A stretch of 32,486 nucleotides of DNA from Rhodocyclaceae bacterium (GCA_016791105.1 JAEUNM010000064.1:1-32486); one strand, 5' to 3'; positions 1-8,794 are shown, counted from the stretch's first letter. Program-made: numbers and translations. Notes: generated by a model from the sequence alone, not told the origin.

Positions 1-172
1 CCCGATGGCACGACGGGCGCGCCGCCTGCCGTTGTTGCTCCTCGTTGCAGGGGGCGGCCCTGCCGCCTCGTCGCGCCTAGGCAGGCAACGCGCCCGCCGC
101 ACCCTCAGGCGCGTCCAACTGAGGAATGTAGGATAATCCGCCTGCAACGCAGGCAGCCACAACAATGCGCCC
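1..172. other. Upstream region of the histidine kinase gene
   Basis: No gene is recognisable in these bases. A short perfect hairpin (GCCTGC at 140-145, loop aac, GCAGGC at 149-154) lies about 20 bases before the kinase start, so it would sit in the 5' leader or promoter. A GATAAT hexamer at about 132-137 resembles a -10 box, but I find no convincing -35 partner, so I do not call a promoter. Confidence 0.4.
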
Positions 173-2803
173 ATGCTTCCATCCCCGACCCCGCTGGCCG
201 ACAGACTAATCCGACAGAGCCCATGGGGCTACCTGTGGGTATCGGTGTTCGTGGCGGTGGCGTTGACGGAAAGCATCGTGGTGGGCATGAACCTGCTGCA
301 GTTGGGGCACATAGACCAGGACTACCTGCTGACCGGGCTGGTGGCGGGCGGCCTGGTTTCGCTGCTGGTGTCGTCCTTGCTCATTTACCTCGGCGGGCGC
401 ATACGGCGCAGTGAAAATCTGTATCGCCTGCTGGTGGATAACGCAGAAATTCCGGTGCTGCTGGTGTCGCTCGCGGATGGCCGCATACTGAGCGGCAACG
501 ACAAGGCGGCGCAGTATTTTGCCTGCCCGGCGGAAAGTTTGGCCGGTGCCCATGACGCGCAGTTCTGGGTGCATGCCCACGAGCGCGAAACCTGCCTGGC
601 CGCCATTCAGCAATTCGGGCGCATCAGCGGCTGCGAAGTGGAAATGCGCACCCGCACGGGTGAATGCAAGTGGGCCAGTGTTGCCGCCCATGCCATCGAA
701 ATCAACGGCAGCGCTGCGCTATTCGTGGTGATCGCCGACATCACGCCGCGCAAGCGTTCGGAAAATGCGCTACGGGCGAGCGAATATCGCTTTCGCCGCC
801 TGCACGAAAGTTTGCGTGACGCCTATGCCGAGGTCGATCTGAATGGCCGCATCACCGGCTGGAACGGCGCTTTCCAGACCATGCTCGGCTATTCCGCCGA
901 CGAACTGCGCGCGCTGACTTATCAGGAATTGACGCCGCAGCGATGGCATGCCGCCGAGGCACGCATCATCGCCGAACAGGTGCTCGGCCAAGGCCAGTCC
1001 GAGGTGTATGAAAAGGAGTATCTACGACGCGACGGCAGCGTGTTGCCGGTGGAACTGCGCTGCTTCCTGCTGCGCGATCAGTTCGGCGAGCCGGAAGCCA
1101 TCTGGGCCATCGTGCGCGACATTACCGAGCGCAAGGCCATAGAGGCGGAATTGAAAGGGCATCGCGACCGGCTGGAAGAACTGGTCGCCCAGCGCACGCA
1201 GGAATTGCGCGAAATTACCGCCTACAACCGCACGCTGTTTGAAACCTCGCCGGTAGGGCTGGTTTTGTGCGATGGCCAGGGGCGGCACGTGGATGTGAAT
1301 TCCGCCTACCTGCGCATCGTCGGCTATACGGAAACGGAAATTCGCCAACTTACGCTGGCAGCGCTCACCCCCGAAGAGTATGCCGCCCAGGACGCCGAAC
1401 AGGCCGCTGCGCTACGTGCGAGCGGCCACTATGGTCCGTACGAAAAGCAATTCCTGCACAAGGACGGGCGGCGCATTGCGGTGTTGTTGAACGGACTGTC
1501 GCTCAAGCGCGGCGGCCAACAATACATATGGTCGGCGGTGGAGGACATCACGGCGCGCAAGGCGGCCGAATCGAACTTGCAGCAGGCAAAAGAAGTCGCC
1601 GAGGCGGCGAACCGCGCGAAAACCGCCTTTCTTGCCAACATGAGCCACGAAATCCGCACGCCGCTACATGCCATCACCGGCCTGGCTTACCTGATCCGGC
1701 GTGCCGGGCTTGCGCCTCAGCAGGCCACGCGGCTGGACAAACTGCAGACGGCCGCCGATCACCTGCTGAGCATCATCAACGCCGTGCTGGTGCTGTCACG
1801 CATCGAGGCGGGCAAAATCGCGATGGAAGAAGTTCCTCTCAACATAGACGCGCTCATCGACCGTGTGCTGAGCATGACCAGCGAGCGCGCCCGCGCCAAG
1901 GGGCTGGAACTGCGCACCGATACGGAAGCGAATCTGCCCGAGCTGCTGGGCGACGCCACGCGCCTCACCGAAGCATTGCTGAACTATGTATCGAACGCGA
2001 TCAAATTTACCGACGCCGGCACCATACTGATACGCACCACCCGCAGCGAGGATAACCGCGGTGACGCGCTGCTGCGCTTTGAAGTGCACGATACCGGGAT
2101 AGGTATCGCGGCGGAATCCATGTCGCGCCTGTTTTCGCGCTTCGAACAGGCCGACAACAGCACTACGCGCAAATATGGGGGCACCGGACTTGGCCTGGCC
2201 ATTACTCGCAATTACGCGCGCCTGATGGGGGGCGACGCAGGCGCCAGCAGCTTGCCGGGACGCGGCAGCACCTTCTGGTTTTCGGCCAGGCTGAAAAAAC
2301 CGCTCGCACCGGATGCAGCGCGCATGCAGTGCAGCAATTTCGACGCTGCCGCAGCCCTGCGGCACGAATTTCCGGCGGCCACCATCATGGTGGCGGAAGA
2401 CGACCCGTTCAATCAGGAAATCGCACTAACCCTGCTGCAGGACATAGGCTACGAAGTGGATATCGCCAGCGACGGTTTGCGTGCCGTCGAACTGGCACGC
2501 GAGCACGACTATGCCGCCATTTTCATGGATGTGCAGATGCCGGGCATGGATGGAATCGAAGCCGCGCGCCGCATCCGGCAATTGTCGCGCCAGGACGGCA
2601 CACCCATCATCGCGATGACTGCGAGCGCGTTTTTCGAAGATCGCATCCGCTGTCTCGATGCCGGCATGAGCGAATTTTTGGGCAAGCCGGTGCAGCCGGC
2701 GCTGTTTTATTCCAGCCTGCTGGCCTGTCTGCGAGCCCGCGCCGGCGGGGCAGCGCATTGCGACGACCCGCGCCTGGGCCAGGTACCCAACTGGGTTATT
2801 TGA
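173..2803 (+). CDS. Membrane-bound hybrid sensor histidine kinase with three PAS domains and a receiver
   Basis: This 876-residue two-component sensor should autophosphorylate on His and pass the phosphate to its own receiver Asp. Two membrane segments lie at about residues 19-42 and 51-75. Three PAS domains follow (about 82-193, 200-320 and 352-462), each ending in the typical DIT.RK sequence, with a helical linker between PAS2 and PAS3. The HisKA H-box is SHEIRTPLHAI with His492. The HATPase domain (about 592-705) has N-box NYVSNAIKF, G1 DTGIGI and G2 GGTGLGLAI. The receiver (about 735-855) has the acidic EDD pocket, Asp786 in FMDVQMPGMDG, a T/S position in MTAS and Lys in GKP. All catalytic motifs look intact. 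There is no periplasmic sensor domain of any size, so the signal is probably cytoplasmic or membrane-borne. No cognate regulator gene is adjacent and the ligand cannot be inferred. The ATG at 173 is the first in frame; the ATG at 165 is out of frame. Confidence 0.93.
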   Translation: MLPSPTPLADRLIRQSPWGYLWVSVFVAVALTESIVVGMNLLQLGHIDQDYLLTGLVAGGLVSLLVSSLLIYLGGRIRRSENLYRLLVDNAEIPVLLVSLADGRILSGNDKAAQYFACPAESLAGAHDAQFWVHAHERETCLAAIQQFGRISGCEVEMRTRTGECKWASVAAHAIEINGSAALFVVIADITPRKRSENALRASEYRFRRLHESLRDAYAEVDLNGRITGWNGAFQTMLGYSADELRALTYQELTPQRWHAAEARIIAEQVLGQGQSEVYEKEYLRRDGSVLPVELRCFLLRDQFGEPEAIWAIVRDITERKAIEAELKGHRDRLEELVAQRTQELREITAYNRTLFETSPVGLVLCDGQGRHVDVNSAYLRIVGYTETEIRQLTLAALTPEEYAAQDAEQAAALRASGHYGPYEKQFLHKDGRRIAVLLNGLSLKRGGQQYIWSAVEDITARKAAESNLQQAKEVAEAANRAKTAFLANMSHEIRTPLHAITGLAYLIRRAGLAPQQATRLDKLQTAADHLLSIINAVLVLSRIEAGKIAMEEVPLNIDALIDRVLSMTSERARAKGLELRTDTEANLPELLGDATRLTEALLNYVSNAIKFTDAGTILIRTTRSEDNRGDALLRFEVHDTGIGIAAESMSRLFSRFEQADNSTTRKYGGTGLGLAITRNYARLMGGDAGASSLPGRGSTFWFSARLKKPLAPDAARMQCSNFDAAAALRHEFPAATIMVAEDDPFNQEIALTLLQDIGYEVDIASDGLRAVELAREHDYAAIFMDVQMPGMDGIEAARRIRQLSRQDGTPIIAMTASAFFEDRIRCLDAGMSEFLGKPVQPALFYSSLLACLRARAGGAAHCDDPRLGQVPNWVI

Positions 2804-2864
2804 TGCCGGCGGCCGTTGCGGCACAGCCCCCCCGTTTAGTTTCGGCGTAGGGGACTGACCTTGT

Positions 2865-3353
2865 TTAGTACCAGTTTGCCGCCTGGATGCGGCGGTCCGC
2901 GGAATAGCGAATCTGCAGCATGGCTTTTTTTCGTTCGCCGGTGGTCGGCACGACGTAATAGTGCAATTCCCGGTCGCGATAGACCTGAACGCTTTCCGGC
3001 TTGCCCAGCGCCTCCTCGACATAGGCGGCCATTTTCAAATCCGACACCAGTTCGCGGTAATGCGCCGCATCGCAGTCGGCGTGGGCAACACATGCCTTGA
3101 TGTCGAGTATTTTAATGGCGCGCGCACGGTCGGCCGCAAGGTCGGCGCGGTCGGCGCGCAAGCGCTCGCGCAGGGCAAGTTCTTCTGCACCCGCCGCTTC
3201 CTGCCCCTGCTGGCACGGCGTGTCCTGAAAACCGGTTGCGCCGTTGCGGCTGCACTTATGCAGTTCCGCATGGGCGGGAAATGCGCAAACGGCGAGCAGG
3301 CCGCATAGCACTAGCGGCAGGCGCGTAAGTGGAACAATCTGCCCCATTTTCAT
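2865..3353 (-). CDS. Secreted DUF4124 domain protein
   Basis: This 162-residue protein begins with a clear Sec signal peptide: a positively charged start, a hydrophobic LPLVLCGLLAVCAFPAHA core, and likely cleavage after AHA. The mature N-terminus ELHKCSRNGATGFQDTPC matches the small Cys-containing DUF4124 module found in many proteobacterial periplasmic proteins. A charged Arg/Ala/Asp-rich helical stretch follows, then a C-terminal part with no recognised fold. The function of this family is not established. It is convergent with the upstream histidine kinase gene, with only about 60 bases between their ends and no obvious terminator. Its ATG at 3353 is preceded by the long non-coding stretch to 3943, so it is probably transcribed on its own. 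Confidence 0.8.
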   Translation of the reverse strand: MKMGQIVPLTRLPLVLCGLLAVCAFPAHAELHKCSRNGATGFQDTPCQQGQEAAGAEELALRERLRADRADLAADRARAIKILDIKACVAHADCDAAHYRELVSDLKMAAYVEEALGKPESVQVYRDRELHYYVVPTTGERKKAMLQIRYSADRRIQAANWY

Positions 3354-3732
3354 TCCCCGTGACGGCAGGTAATCGAATGCCGGCGGCCGCGCACCCCGCC
3401 CTGAACGGCAAGCACAGAGGGATTGGGTGTGTAACGGCTGGATCTGTTGCCGGCAAAGGCGGACGCGAGATTATTGACGCGATGCGCGTGCTTGCGGGTT
3501 GCCCCGCTGCACACTTATTGTTCGACCCCACGCCCGGCTTAAGCTGGTGTTTTCGCCTGGTTCGGCGGAATGCCATTCCGGTTCCGGCGATCTACGAGCA
3601 ATTATCGTGCAAGCATAAAAAACTGATGGCGAATCAATGTCCTGAGTTTTCTACTCGGGTGGAGATCTGGCGCTTGCGTAAAAAATTCCGACACTGTCCG
3701 GGCTGGACAGTTGCGGACCGGAAAGGTTGGCG

Positions 3733-3751
3733 GGCGGGCGTTCGGCCCGCC
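3733..3751. repeat. GC-rich palindrome, copy 1 of the GGCGGGC/GCCCGCC family
   Basis: Arms GGCGGGC (3733-3739) and GCCCGCC (3745-3751) flank a five-base loop gttcg. It is followed by TGCATTTGCG. It lies downstream of the flgL-lipoprotein operon on the minus strand and could act as a transcript-end hairpin. It lacks a T-run, so a classical intrinsic terminator is not shown. Confidence 0.65.
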
Positions 3752-3811
3752 TGCATTTGCGACCGCCATCATGTGCCGGCACAGCGCCCGGGATGGACCG
3801 CAAGCTGGGGG

Positions 3812-3830
3812 GGCGGGCGTCCCGCCCGCC
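3812..3830. repeat. GC-rich palindrome, copy 2 of the GGCGGGC/GCCCGCC family
   Basis: Arms GGCGGGC (3812-3818) and GCCCGCC (3824-3830) flank the loop gtccc. It is followed by TGCGTTTGCG, nearly the same tail as copy 1, 79 bases earlier. The GTCCC loop with GCGGGC/GCCCGC arms recurs at 31714-31732 and, inverted, at 32134-32152, so this is a dispersed repeat of this genome. Confidence 0.65.
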
Positions 3831-3943
3831 TGCGTTTGCGCTCCCATTGCAAGTGGGCTGGATGCCAGCAGGCGCAGGAAAGCCGCCGCATTGTCCAGCC
3901 GCCCGGATCAGGCGGCCGGCAGGATCAAGCGCCGCGCCCCCGC

Positions 3944-4402
3944 CTATTGCAAACCGCGCACCAGCAATATGGTCGCTTCACTCACGCGCTGGGCGATCAG
4001 GCCGGACTCGACGCCTTCGTTGTACTGCTGGATTTCATAGCCGGCGAAACCGCCGCCGCGCGCGAGCTGTTCGGCGCGGCGGCGCACCACTTGCAGGGAT
4101 TCGCCGTCGCCGCCGGTGTGGAAGCGTTTCATGCGCATCGACAGGTAATACTGGTCCTCGCTCAGTTTAGCCTGCTCGATTTGCCAGTTCGGGGCGAACG
4201 GATCGACCACCAGATACAGCAAATAGGCCGTGCCGGCGATATGCACCAGTTTGTCCAGCGATACGGCGTAGCTTTCGGTTACCTGCACCGACGCCGATGG
4301 TATGAGCGAATTGGTGCGCGGATAGGTGCCGGTCATGCCCTGGCAGCCTGCCAGCGCGACCAGAAGCGAGAGGGGGAGGGCGAGTTTCATCGGTAGGTTC
4401 AT
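3944..4402 (-). CDS. Putative lipoprotein encoded directly after flgL
   Basis: This 152-residue protein has a lipoprotein signal peptide with lipobox LAGC (Cys at about residue 19), so it should be lipidated at the inner or outer membrane. The rest contains a moderately hydrophobic stretch (AGTAYLLYLVVDPFAPNW) and a charged C-terminal half with an RRRAEQLA helix. I do not recognise the family. Its start codon lies 9 bases after the flgL stop on the same strand, so it is very probably the last gene of the flgK-flgL transcript. A flagellar or envelope role is suggested by position only. The longer frame on the opposite strand (3329-4396) has no recognisable protein and is rejected. Confidence 0.75.
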   Translation of the reverse strand: MNLPMKLALPLSLLVALAGCQGMTGTYPRTNSLIPSASVQVTESYAVSLDKLVHIAGTAYLLYLVVDPFAPNWQIEQAKLSEDQYYLSMRMKRFHTGGDGESLQVVRRRAEQLARGGGFAGYEIQQYNEGVESGLIAQRVSEATILLVRGLQ

Positions 4403-4411
4403 GGCGCCGGC

Positions 4412-5695
4412 TCAGATGAAACTGAACAAGGACAGGGAAGCCACCTTGGTGAAGGATTTTTGCGCCGCCTCCAGCACCATCTGCTGCTGCGACAGCGTGG
4501 CCAATGCGCTCGAATAGTCGAGGTCCTGCAACTTGGACAGGGTATCTGCATACTGGATGGACAGGTCGCTATTGGAATTTGCCAGTGCATCCACTTCATT
4601 GCTCGCCGCACCCACGCTGGCGCGCGTGCGATTGACGTTTTCCAGCGCATGGTCGAAGCCGGTCAGTGCATCGGCCACGCTGTTCATGAGTTGCGAATTG
4701 GCGGCACCGGCCGTGGTTTGTGGCGCTTCCAGCGCAGTAATCAGATTGCCCAGCGTGGCGAACAGGCTTTGCGAACTGCCGTCCAGCAGGCGGAAACTGT
4801 CGCCGTTGGACGGGTTGCCGCTCACGATCACGCTGGCGCCCAGGTCGAAGGGTGGTTCCGCACCCTGGCTGCTCAAGGGAATGCTGGCGCCCGGGGTATA
4901 GGTGCGCGGGTAGGGCCCGGGCGCGGCCGGGTTGCCGGTAAGTAGCGAAATACCGCTGGCGTTATCCACGATGTCGTAGGTCGGGCTGGCGCCGGCTTGC
5001 GAAAAGCGTATCGAATAGTCGCCGCTGTTGCCGGTGGCGCGCCAGGCGTCGGCATTGATCACCGTGCCGTAATCTATGCTCGCGCTGCCGGTATTGTTGG
5101 CGGAAGCGGAAGTCGAGAACAAGCCGTTGCCATTGACCACGCGCATGAATATGTCGCTGCCGGCGGCGCTTACCGGCAGGCTGCGCGAGGCGGCCACCTG
5201 CAATTCGCGCCGGCCGTCGTCGCCGTTGTAGGTGACGCCGGCTTCCACCGAACCGCTGAACGGGATGCCATTGCTGCTGTAGCCGCCGAACAGATAGTTG
5301 CCGCGGCCGTCGGTGGCATTGGCGATGCCCAGCATTTCGTCGAAGCGTCCGCGCAGATCGGCCGCGATGGAGCGGCGGTCGGCTGCGTTGAGGGCGGGCG
5401 TGCCGGACTGTACGGCAAGCGAGCGCACGTACTGGATCACTTCGCTGGCGGCACTTAGTTGCTGTTCCGTCATGGCCAGGTTTTCTGTCGCGTTCTGCTG
5501 GTTGATTGCGTACTGGGCGTTGATTGCGCTGGCTTGGCCAACCTCCAGCGCGTGCGAGGCGGCAACCGGATCGTCCGACGGCGTGAGCACGCGCCGGCCG
5601 CTCGCGACCTGTTGCTGGGTGTGCAGCAATTCGGCGCTTTTGGATTGCATCGCATTGACGCCGAGGTTGTACAGCATGCTGGTGGAAATGCGCAT
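4412..5695 (-). CDS. flgL: Flagellar hook-filament junction protein FlgL (HAP3)
   Basis: FlgL is the second hook-associated protein and forms the junction between FlgK and the flagellin filament. The N-terminus (MRISTSMLYN, then QQQVASGRRVLTPSDDPVAA) is the conserved flagellin-like D0/D1 helix of FlgL. The C-terminus ends in the matching coiled-coil helix (YADTLSKLQDLDYSSALATLSQQQMVLEAAQKS). At 427 residues it is longer than the enterobacterial protein (about 317), with the extra length in the variable central surface domain. It follows flgK by 11 bases on the same strand and precedes a lipoprotein gene by 9 bases, so the three genes form an operon. Export should use the chaperone FlgN encoded at 16585-17067. 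Confidence 0.97.
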   Translation of the reverse strand: MRISTSMLYNLGVNAMQSKSAELLHTQQQVASGRRVLTPSDDPVAASHALEVGQASAINAQYAINQQNATENLAMTEQQLSAASEVIQYVRSLAVQSGTPALNAADRRSIAADLRGRFDEMLGIANATDGRGNYLFGGYSSNGIPFSGSVEAGVTYNGDDGRRELQVAASRSLPVSAAGSDIFMRVVNGNGLFSTSASANNTGSASIDYGTVINADAWRATGNSGDYSIRFSQAGASPTYDIVDNASGISLLTGNPAAPGPYPRTYTPGASIPLSSQGAEPPFDLGASVIVSGNPSNGDSFRLLDGSSQSLFATLGNLITALEAPQTTAGAANSQLMNSVADALTGFDHALENVNRTRASVGAASNEVDALANSNSDLSIQYADTLSKLQDLDYSSALATLSQQQMVLEAAQKSFTKVASLSLFSFI

Positions 5696-5706
5696 GATGA
5701 ATGTCC

Positions 5707-7665
5707 TTAGTGGCCCAGCGCGAGCAGCGTGTCGAACAGTTTCGACGCCACTTCTATCATTTTTCCGGAGGCCTGGTAGGCCTGCTGGTAGCGCAGCAGA
5801 TTGGCCGCTTCTTCGTCCAGATTGACACCCGAGAACGAATCGCGCTGTGACTGCACCTGCGTTACCAGGGTTTGTTGCGCGGTACTGGTGGCGTCGATTT
5901 CGCGCGCCTTGTTGCCGACGTCGCTCACCATTTGCGCATAAGCCCCCTGCAGGCTGGCGGTGTTGCCGACCAGCAGATTGGCGGTCTGGGTTTGCTGCAT
6001 GCGCAGCACGTTGCGATTGTCGCCGACGCCCTGGGTGTTGGCGCCTATCGTGAAACGGTCGCCATTGATGGGGGTGCCGTTGATGCGGAAGGTGAATCCG
6101 CCCGGCGTGGCGAACACGAATGTCTTGCCGCCGGCATCGGTGGCGGGGTCGTAGGCCAGCGTGCCGCCGGGGCCGCCGGCGACGTTGAATACTTTATTGA
6201 GCGTATCGTAAGTCAGCGTGATGTCGCCGCCGGGTGAGGCGGCGAGCGGCAACCCGGCCGTGCTGGTCACGCTGCCGGCATCGATCGCGGCGGTGCCGGC
6301 ATTGCCGGTGGAGGTGCTGGTACGCATGGGCTGGGCCGCCGCCACGGCGCGCGGGTCGGTCAGCGTGACCGTAATGTTGTGTGCGCCGTTGCGGGTCGGA
6401 TAAATCGTGAAAATATCGCCCGCCTGCATGCCCGTGGCCGGCGGCGTGGCGCTATCGGCCAGGGTAAAACCTTGCGGACTGCCCGCCGGCGGCAGATTGG
6501 CCAGGCTGGGCGCGCTCCAGGCCTGGTTGTCGGCCAGACGCAGCAAGGTGTAATTGCTGCCATCAAAGCTCAGTTGATAGTCGCTGGTGGTCAATTCGGC
6601 GGGGTTGGTGAGCGTCACGCTTAGTGTTGCCGCGGCGGTGGCATTATTTGCCGCACCCGGCAAAGCCTGTGCGGCGGGCGGGGCGAAAAAGTTGCCGCCC
6701 AGGGCGCCGGTCAAATCCTGGCCCAGCGCCTGCTGGCCGTTGATCGCATCGGTGAGGCCGACCGCCACGCGGCCCAGCGCGTTCTGCGCCATGTCCAGAG
6801 TTTGGGAGCGGAAACTGAGCAGTCCGCCCAGGGTGCCGCCGGTGAGGGTGTCCTCGCGCAGGCGCAGGCTGGCGCCGCCCGGCGCGAGGTAGCTCACTTC
6901 GGTGCGGCTGGCGTCGTCCGGGCTGGGCGTGGCGGCGAGATTGAAGGCCGAATTGCCCACCACCAGCGGCTGGCCATTGCCCACGAATACGTTGATGGCG
7001 CCGTCGTCCTGTTGCAAGGTGGTGACGCGCAACTGGCCGTTGAGATCGCGGATTAGTTCGTCGCGGCGGTCGAACAAGTCGTTGGCCGGCTGATTGCCCG
7101 CGGCCTGGGCGAGCGCGATGCGCTGGTTCAGTTCGGCGATGGCGCCGGCCGAACCATTGATGCTGGTGACGGAACTGGCGATCTGGCTATTGATGCCGGC
7201 GCGAATTTCATTGATGCGGTCATCCAGCGCATTGAACCGCCCGGCCAGCGACTGGGCACTGGATATGGCGCTTTGCCGGGCCGGCACGGAAGTGGGGTCG
7301 TTCGCCACCGACTGCAGACCATTGTAAAAATCCTGCAGCGCGGGCGACAGCCCGGCCAGCGGATCGGCCAATAAATCGTCCAGTTGCTTGATCTGGGTGC
7401 CATAGGCGGTCAATTCGTTGGAGCGGGTTTCGGCGTTCTGCAACTGCGCCACCAGGTACTGACTATAGGCGCGCGTTACGGTCGCAACATGCGTACCCTG
7501 GCCGACGAAACCGCTGCCGGTAAATTGCGGGTTTTGCGTTCCCTGCAGGATTTGCTGCCGGCTGAAACCCGGCGTGGACGCGTTGGTAATGTTGTGGCCG
7601 GTCGTGGAAAGACCGATCTGTGCTGCGTTGAGGCCGCTGATGCCGATTGAAGTTAAACCGCCCAT
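5707..7665 (-). CDS. flgK: Flagellar hook-associated protein FlgK (HAP1)
   Basis: FlgK caps the hook and forms its junction with FlgL and the filament. The N-terminus (IGISGLNAAQIGLSTTGHNITNASTPGFSRQQ) has the rod/hook-family signature with the NITNASTPGFSRQ motif. The C-terminus (VNLDEEAANLLRYQQAYQASGKMIEVASKLFDTLLAL) is the conserved flg_bbr_C helix. At 652 residues it is about 100 longer than the enterobacterial form, with a long variable central part rich in Ala, Thr, Gly and Asn. The ATG at 7665 is 88 bases from the flgJ stop and lies downstream of a good sigma-54 promoter element (7706-7721). flgKL is therefore likely transcribed from its own promoter as well as by any read-through from flgJ. 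Confidence 0.97.
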   Translation of the reverse strand: MGGLTSIGISGLNAAQIGLSTTGHNITNASTPGFSRQQILQGTQNPQFTGSGFVGQGTHVATVTRAYSQYLVAQLQNAETRSNELTAYGTQIKQLDDLLADPLAGLSPALQDFYNGLQSVANDPTSVPARQSAISSAQSLAGRFNALDDRINEIRAGINSQIASSVTSINGSAGAIAELNQRIALAQAAGNQPANDLFDRRDELIRDLNGQLRVTTLQQDDGAINVFVGNGQPLVVGNSAFNLAATPSPDDASRTEVSYLAPGGASLRLREDTLTGGTLGGLLSFRSQTLDMAQNALGRVAVGLTDAINGQQALGQDLTGALGGNFFAPPAAQALPGAANNATAAATLSVTLTNPAELTTSDYQLSFDGSNYTLLRLADNQAWSAPSLANLPPAGSPQGFTLADSATPPATGMQAGDIFTIYPTRNGAHNITVTLTDPRAVAAAQPMRTSTSTGNAGTAAIDAGSVTSTAGLPLAASPGGDITLTYDTLNKVFNVAGGPGGTLAYDPATDAGGKTFVFATPGGFTFRINGTPINGDRFTIGANTQGVGDNRNVLRMQQTQTANLLVGNTASLQGAYAQMVSDVGNKAREIDATSTAQQTLVTQVQSQRDSFSGVNLDEEAANLLRYQQAYQASGKMIEVASKLFDTLLALGH

Positions 7666-7705
7666 GTCCGTATCGCACTATGCAGGAATGTATACGGATG
7701 GAATA

Positions 7706-7721
7706 AGCAATTCTTTTGCCA
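7706..7721 (-). promoter_or_regulatory. Sigma-54 (RpoN) promoter element upstream of flgK
   Basis: Read on the minus strand this is TGGCAAAAGAATTGCT, against the -24/-12 consensus TGGCACG-N4-TTGCW. It has GG and GC at the correct ten-base spacing and an exact TTGCT -12 box. The predicted transcript start is near 7695, about 30 bases before the flgK ATG. The upstream edge overlaps the inverted repeat at 7718-7744. Activity is inferred from sequence only. Confidence 0.7.
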
Positions 7722-7744
7722 GGTCTGTATTTGCCGGACCTGGC
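7718..7744. repeat. Inverted repeat between flgJ and flgK overlapping the -24 element
   Basis: Perfect 8-base arms GCCAGGTC (7718-7725) and GACCTGGC (7737-7744) are separated by 11 bases. There is no T-run on either side, so it is unlikely to be an intrinsic terminator. One arm covers the -24 box of the flgK promoter, so it could be an operator, or an RNA hairpin in a flgJ read-through transcript. Confidence 0.55.
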
Positions 7745-7753
7745 ACGGCCGGC

Positions 7754-8794
7754 TCAGCTTTGCGCGAGCGCGCGCGTGAGCGAAGGGCCGCCGATCACGC
7801 GCTCCAGCTTGGCGGCGTAATCGGGGTCGGTAGCGTAACCGGCTGCCGCCAGTTGTCGCGCAAATTCGGAGGCATCGCGCGAATTGAGCACGTTGGCGTA
7901 GCGCGGGTTGTTGCGCAGCATGTCCGCATAGTCGCGGAAGGCTGCAGCGTAATTTTCATAACTGCGGAAGCGCGCGTTCTCGCGCACCGGGCCGCCGGCA
8001 CGGTATTCGATGGTTCGTGCTTCGACGGCATTGCCGCCCCAGCGTGCGCCGGTCTTGATGTTGAACAGATTGAAACTGCCACGGCCATTGGCGTCGCGCA
8101 GTTCGGAACGTCCCCAGCCGGTTTCCAGCGCCGCCTGCGCGATCAGGAACTGGGCCGGGATGCCGGTGGCGCGGCTGGCTTCTTCGGCATGCGGCAACAC
8201 CCGGTCGACGAAGTCCTGCACATGGCGCGGCGCGTCGCGGTTGGCGGCGGGCCGGTTTGCGGCAAGTGCCGGCGGCGAATCCTGCCGCGCCGCCGGGGCA
8301 ATCCTTGCCGCCGGCAATGCCGCCGCGGGCGTGGCCGCGCGCGACAAATTCAAGCCGTTCCAGCGTGCGGCAACGCTTGCGGCGGTGGGGGTGACGGCGG
8401 GGGCTGCGGCTGGCGTGGCGTTTGGCGCAGCCGGCTGATTGTTCGCCAGCGCGGTGGGTGCGGCACTCTGCGGCGCGCCGGCAGGCGTCATGCCGGCCTG
8501 GCGGTTGAATTGCCGCACCAGCATTTGCGTCAAGCCGCCGGACTGGCGTGCGGCCAGGTTTTGCGACATCTGCTGGTCGAGCATTTGCTGGTACAGGCGG
8601 GTCTGGTTGTTGTCCAGCATGCCGTTCGAGGGCGTGGCGTCGCGCATGGACTTCAGCATCATGTTCGTGAATAGCGCTTCGAACTGCTGCGCGGCCAAAG
8701 TGGTCGCCTCGGGCGAATTTTCCCGCGCGGCGCGCGCAAGCCGCGTCAGGCCGCGGTTATCCACGGCCAGGCTTGGCGTTTCGTTCAGAGCCAT
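7754..8794 (-). CDS. flgJ: Flagellar rod-cap protein and peptidoglycan hydrolase FlgJ
   Basis: FlgJ caps the growing rod and locally cuts the peptidoglycan so the rod can pass. Residues about 25-105 form the rod-scaffold domain (AAQQFEALFTNMMLKSMRDA, then LYQQMLDQQMSQ). An Ala/Pro-rich linker follows (about 110-195). The C-terminal half is a GH73-type glucosaminidase domain with the catalytic Glu in AALETGWG and a SFNLFNIK segment, so this is the two-domain form usual in beta- and gammaproteobacteria. At 346 residues the length is typical. Its ATG directly follows the flgI TGA (TGAATG on the minus strand), indicating translational coupling. Confidence 0.97.
   Translation of the reverse strand: MALNETPSLAVDNRGLTRLARAARENSPEATTLAAQQFEALFTNMMLKSMRDATPSNGMLDNNQTRLYQQMLDQQMSQNLAARQSGGLTQMLVRQFNRQAGMTPAGAPQSAAPTALANNQPAAPNATPAAAPAVTPTAASVAARWNGLNLSRAATPAAALPAARIAPAARQDSPPALAANRPAANRDAPRHVQDFVDRVLPHAEEASRATGIPAQFLIAQAALETGWGRSELRDANGRGSFNLFNIKTGARWGGNAVEARTIEYRAGGPVRENARFRSYENYAAAFRDYADMLRNNPRYANVLNSRDASEFARQLAAAGYATDPDYAAKLERVIGGPSLTRALAQS

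Larger units (their letters stand above)
3354..3943. other. 590-base non-coding stretch with two GC-rich palindromes
   Basis: No gene is supported here. The open frames that cross it are antisense or out-of-phase shadows. The recognisable content is a pair of GC-rich palindromes at 3733-3751 and 3812-3830, each followed by a similar TGC.TTTGCG tail, listed separately. The region lies between two minus-strand genes, so it should contain the 3' end of the flgKL-lipoprotein transcript and the promoter of the DUF4124 gene. I could not pick out a reliable promoter. Confidence 0.6.

Noticed and set aside
3329..4396. 355-residue plus-strand open frame
   Set aside because: It overlaps the antisense of the lipoprotein gene and of the DUF4124 start. 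It has no domain, and it crosses the palindromes. GC-rich DNA leaves such frames open by chance.
7718..7744. Rho-independent terminator after flgJ
   Set aside because: The stem is good, but an A-run rather than a T-run follows it in the direction of transcription.
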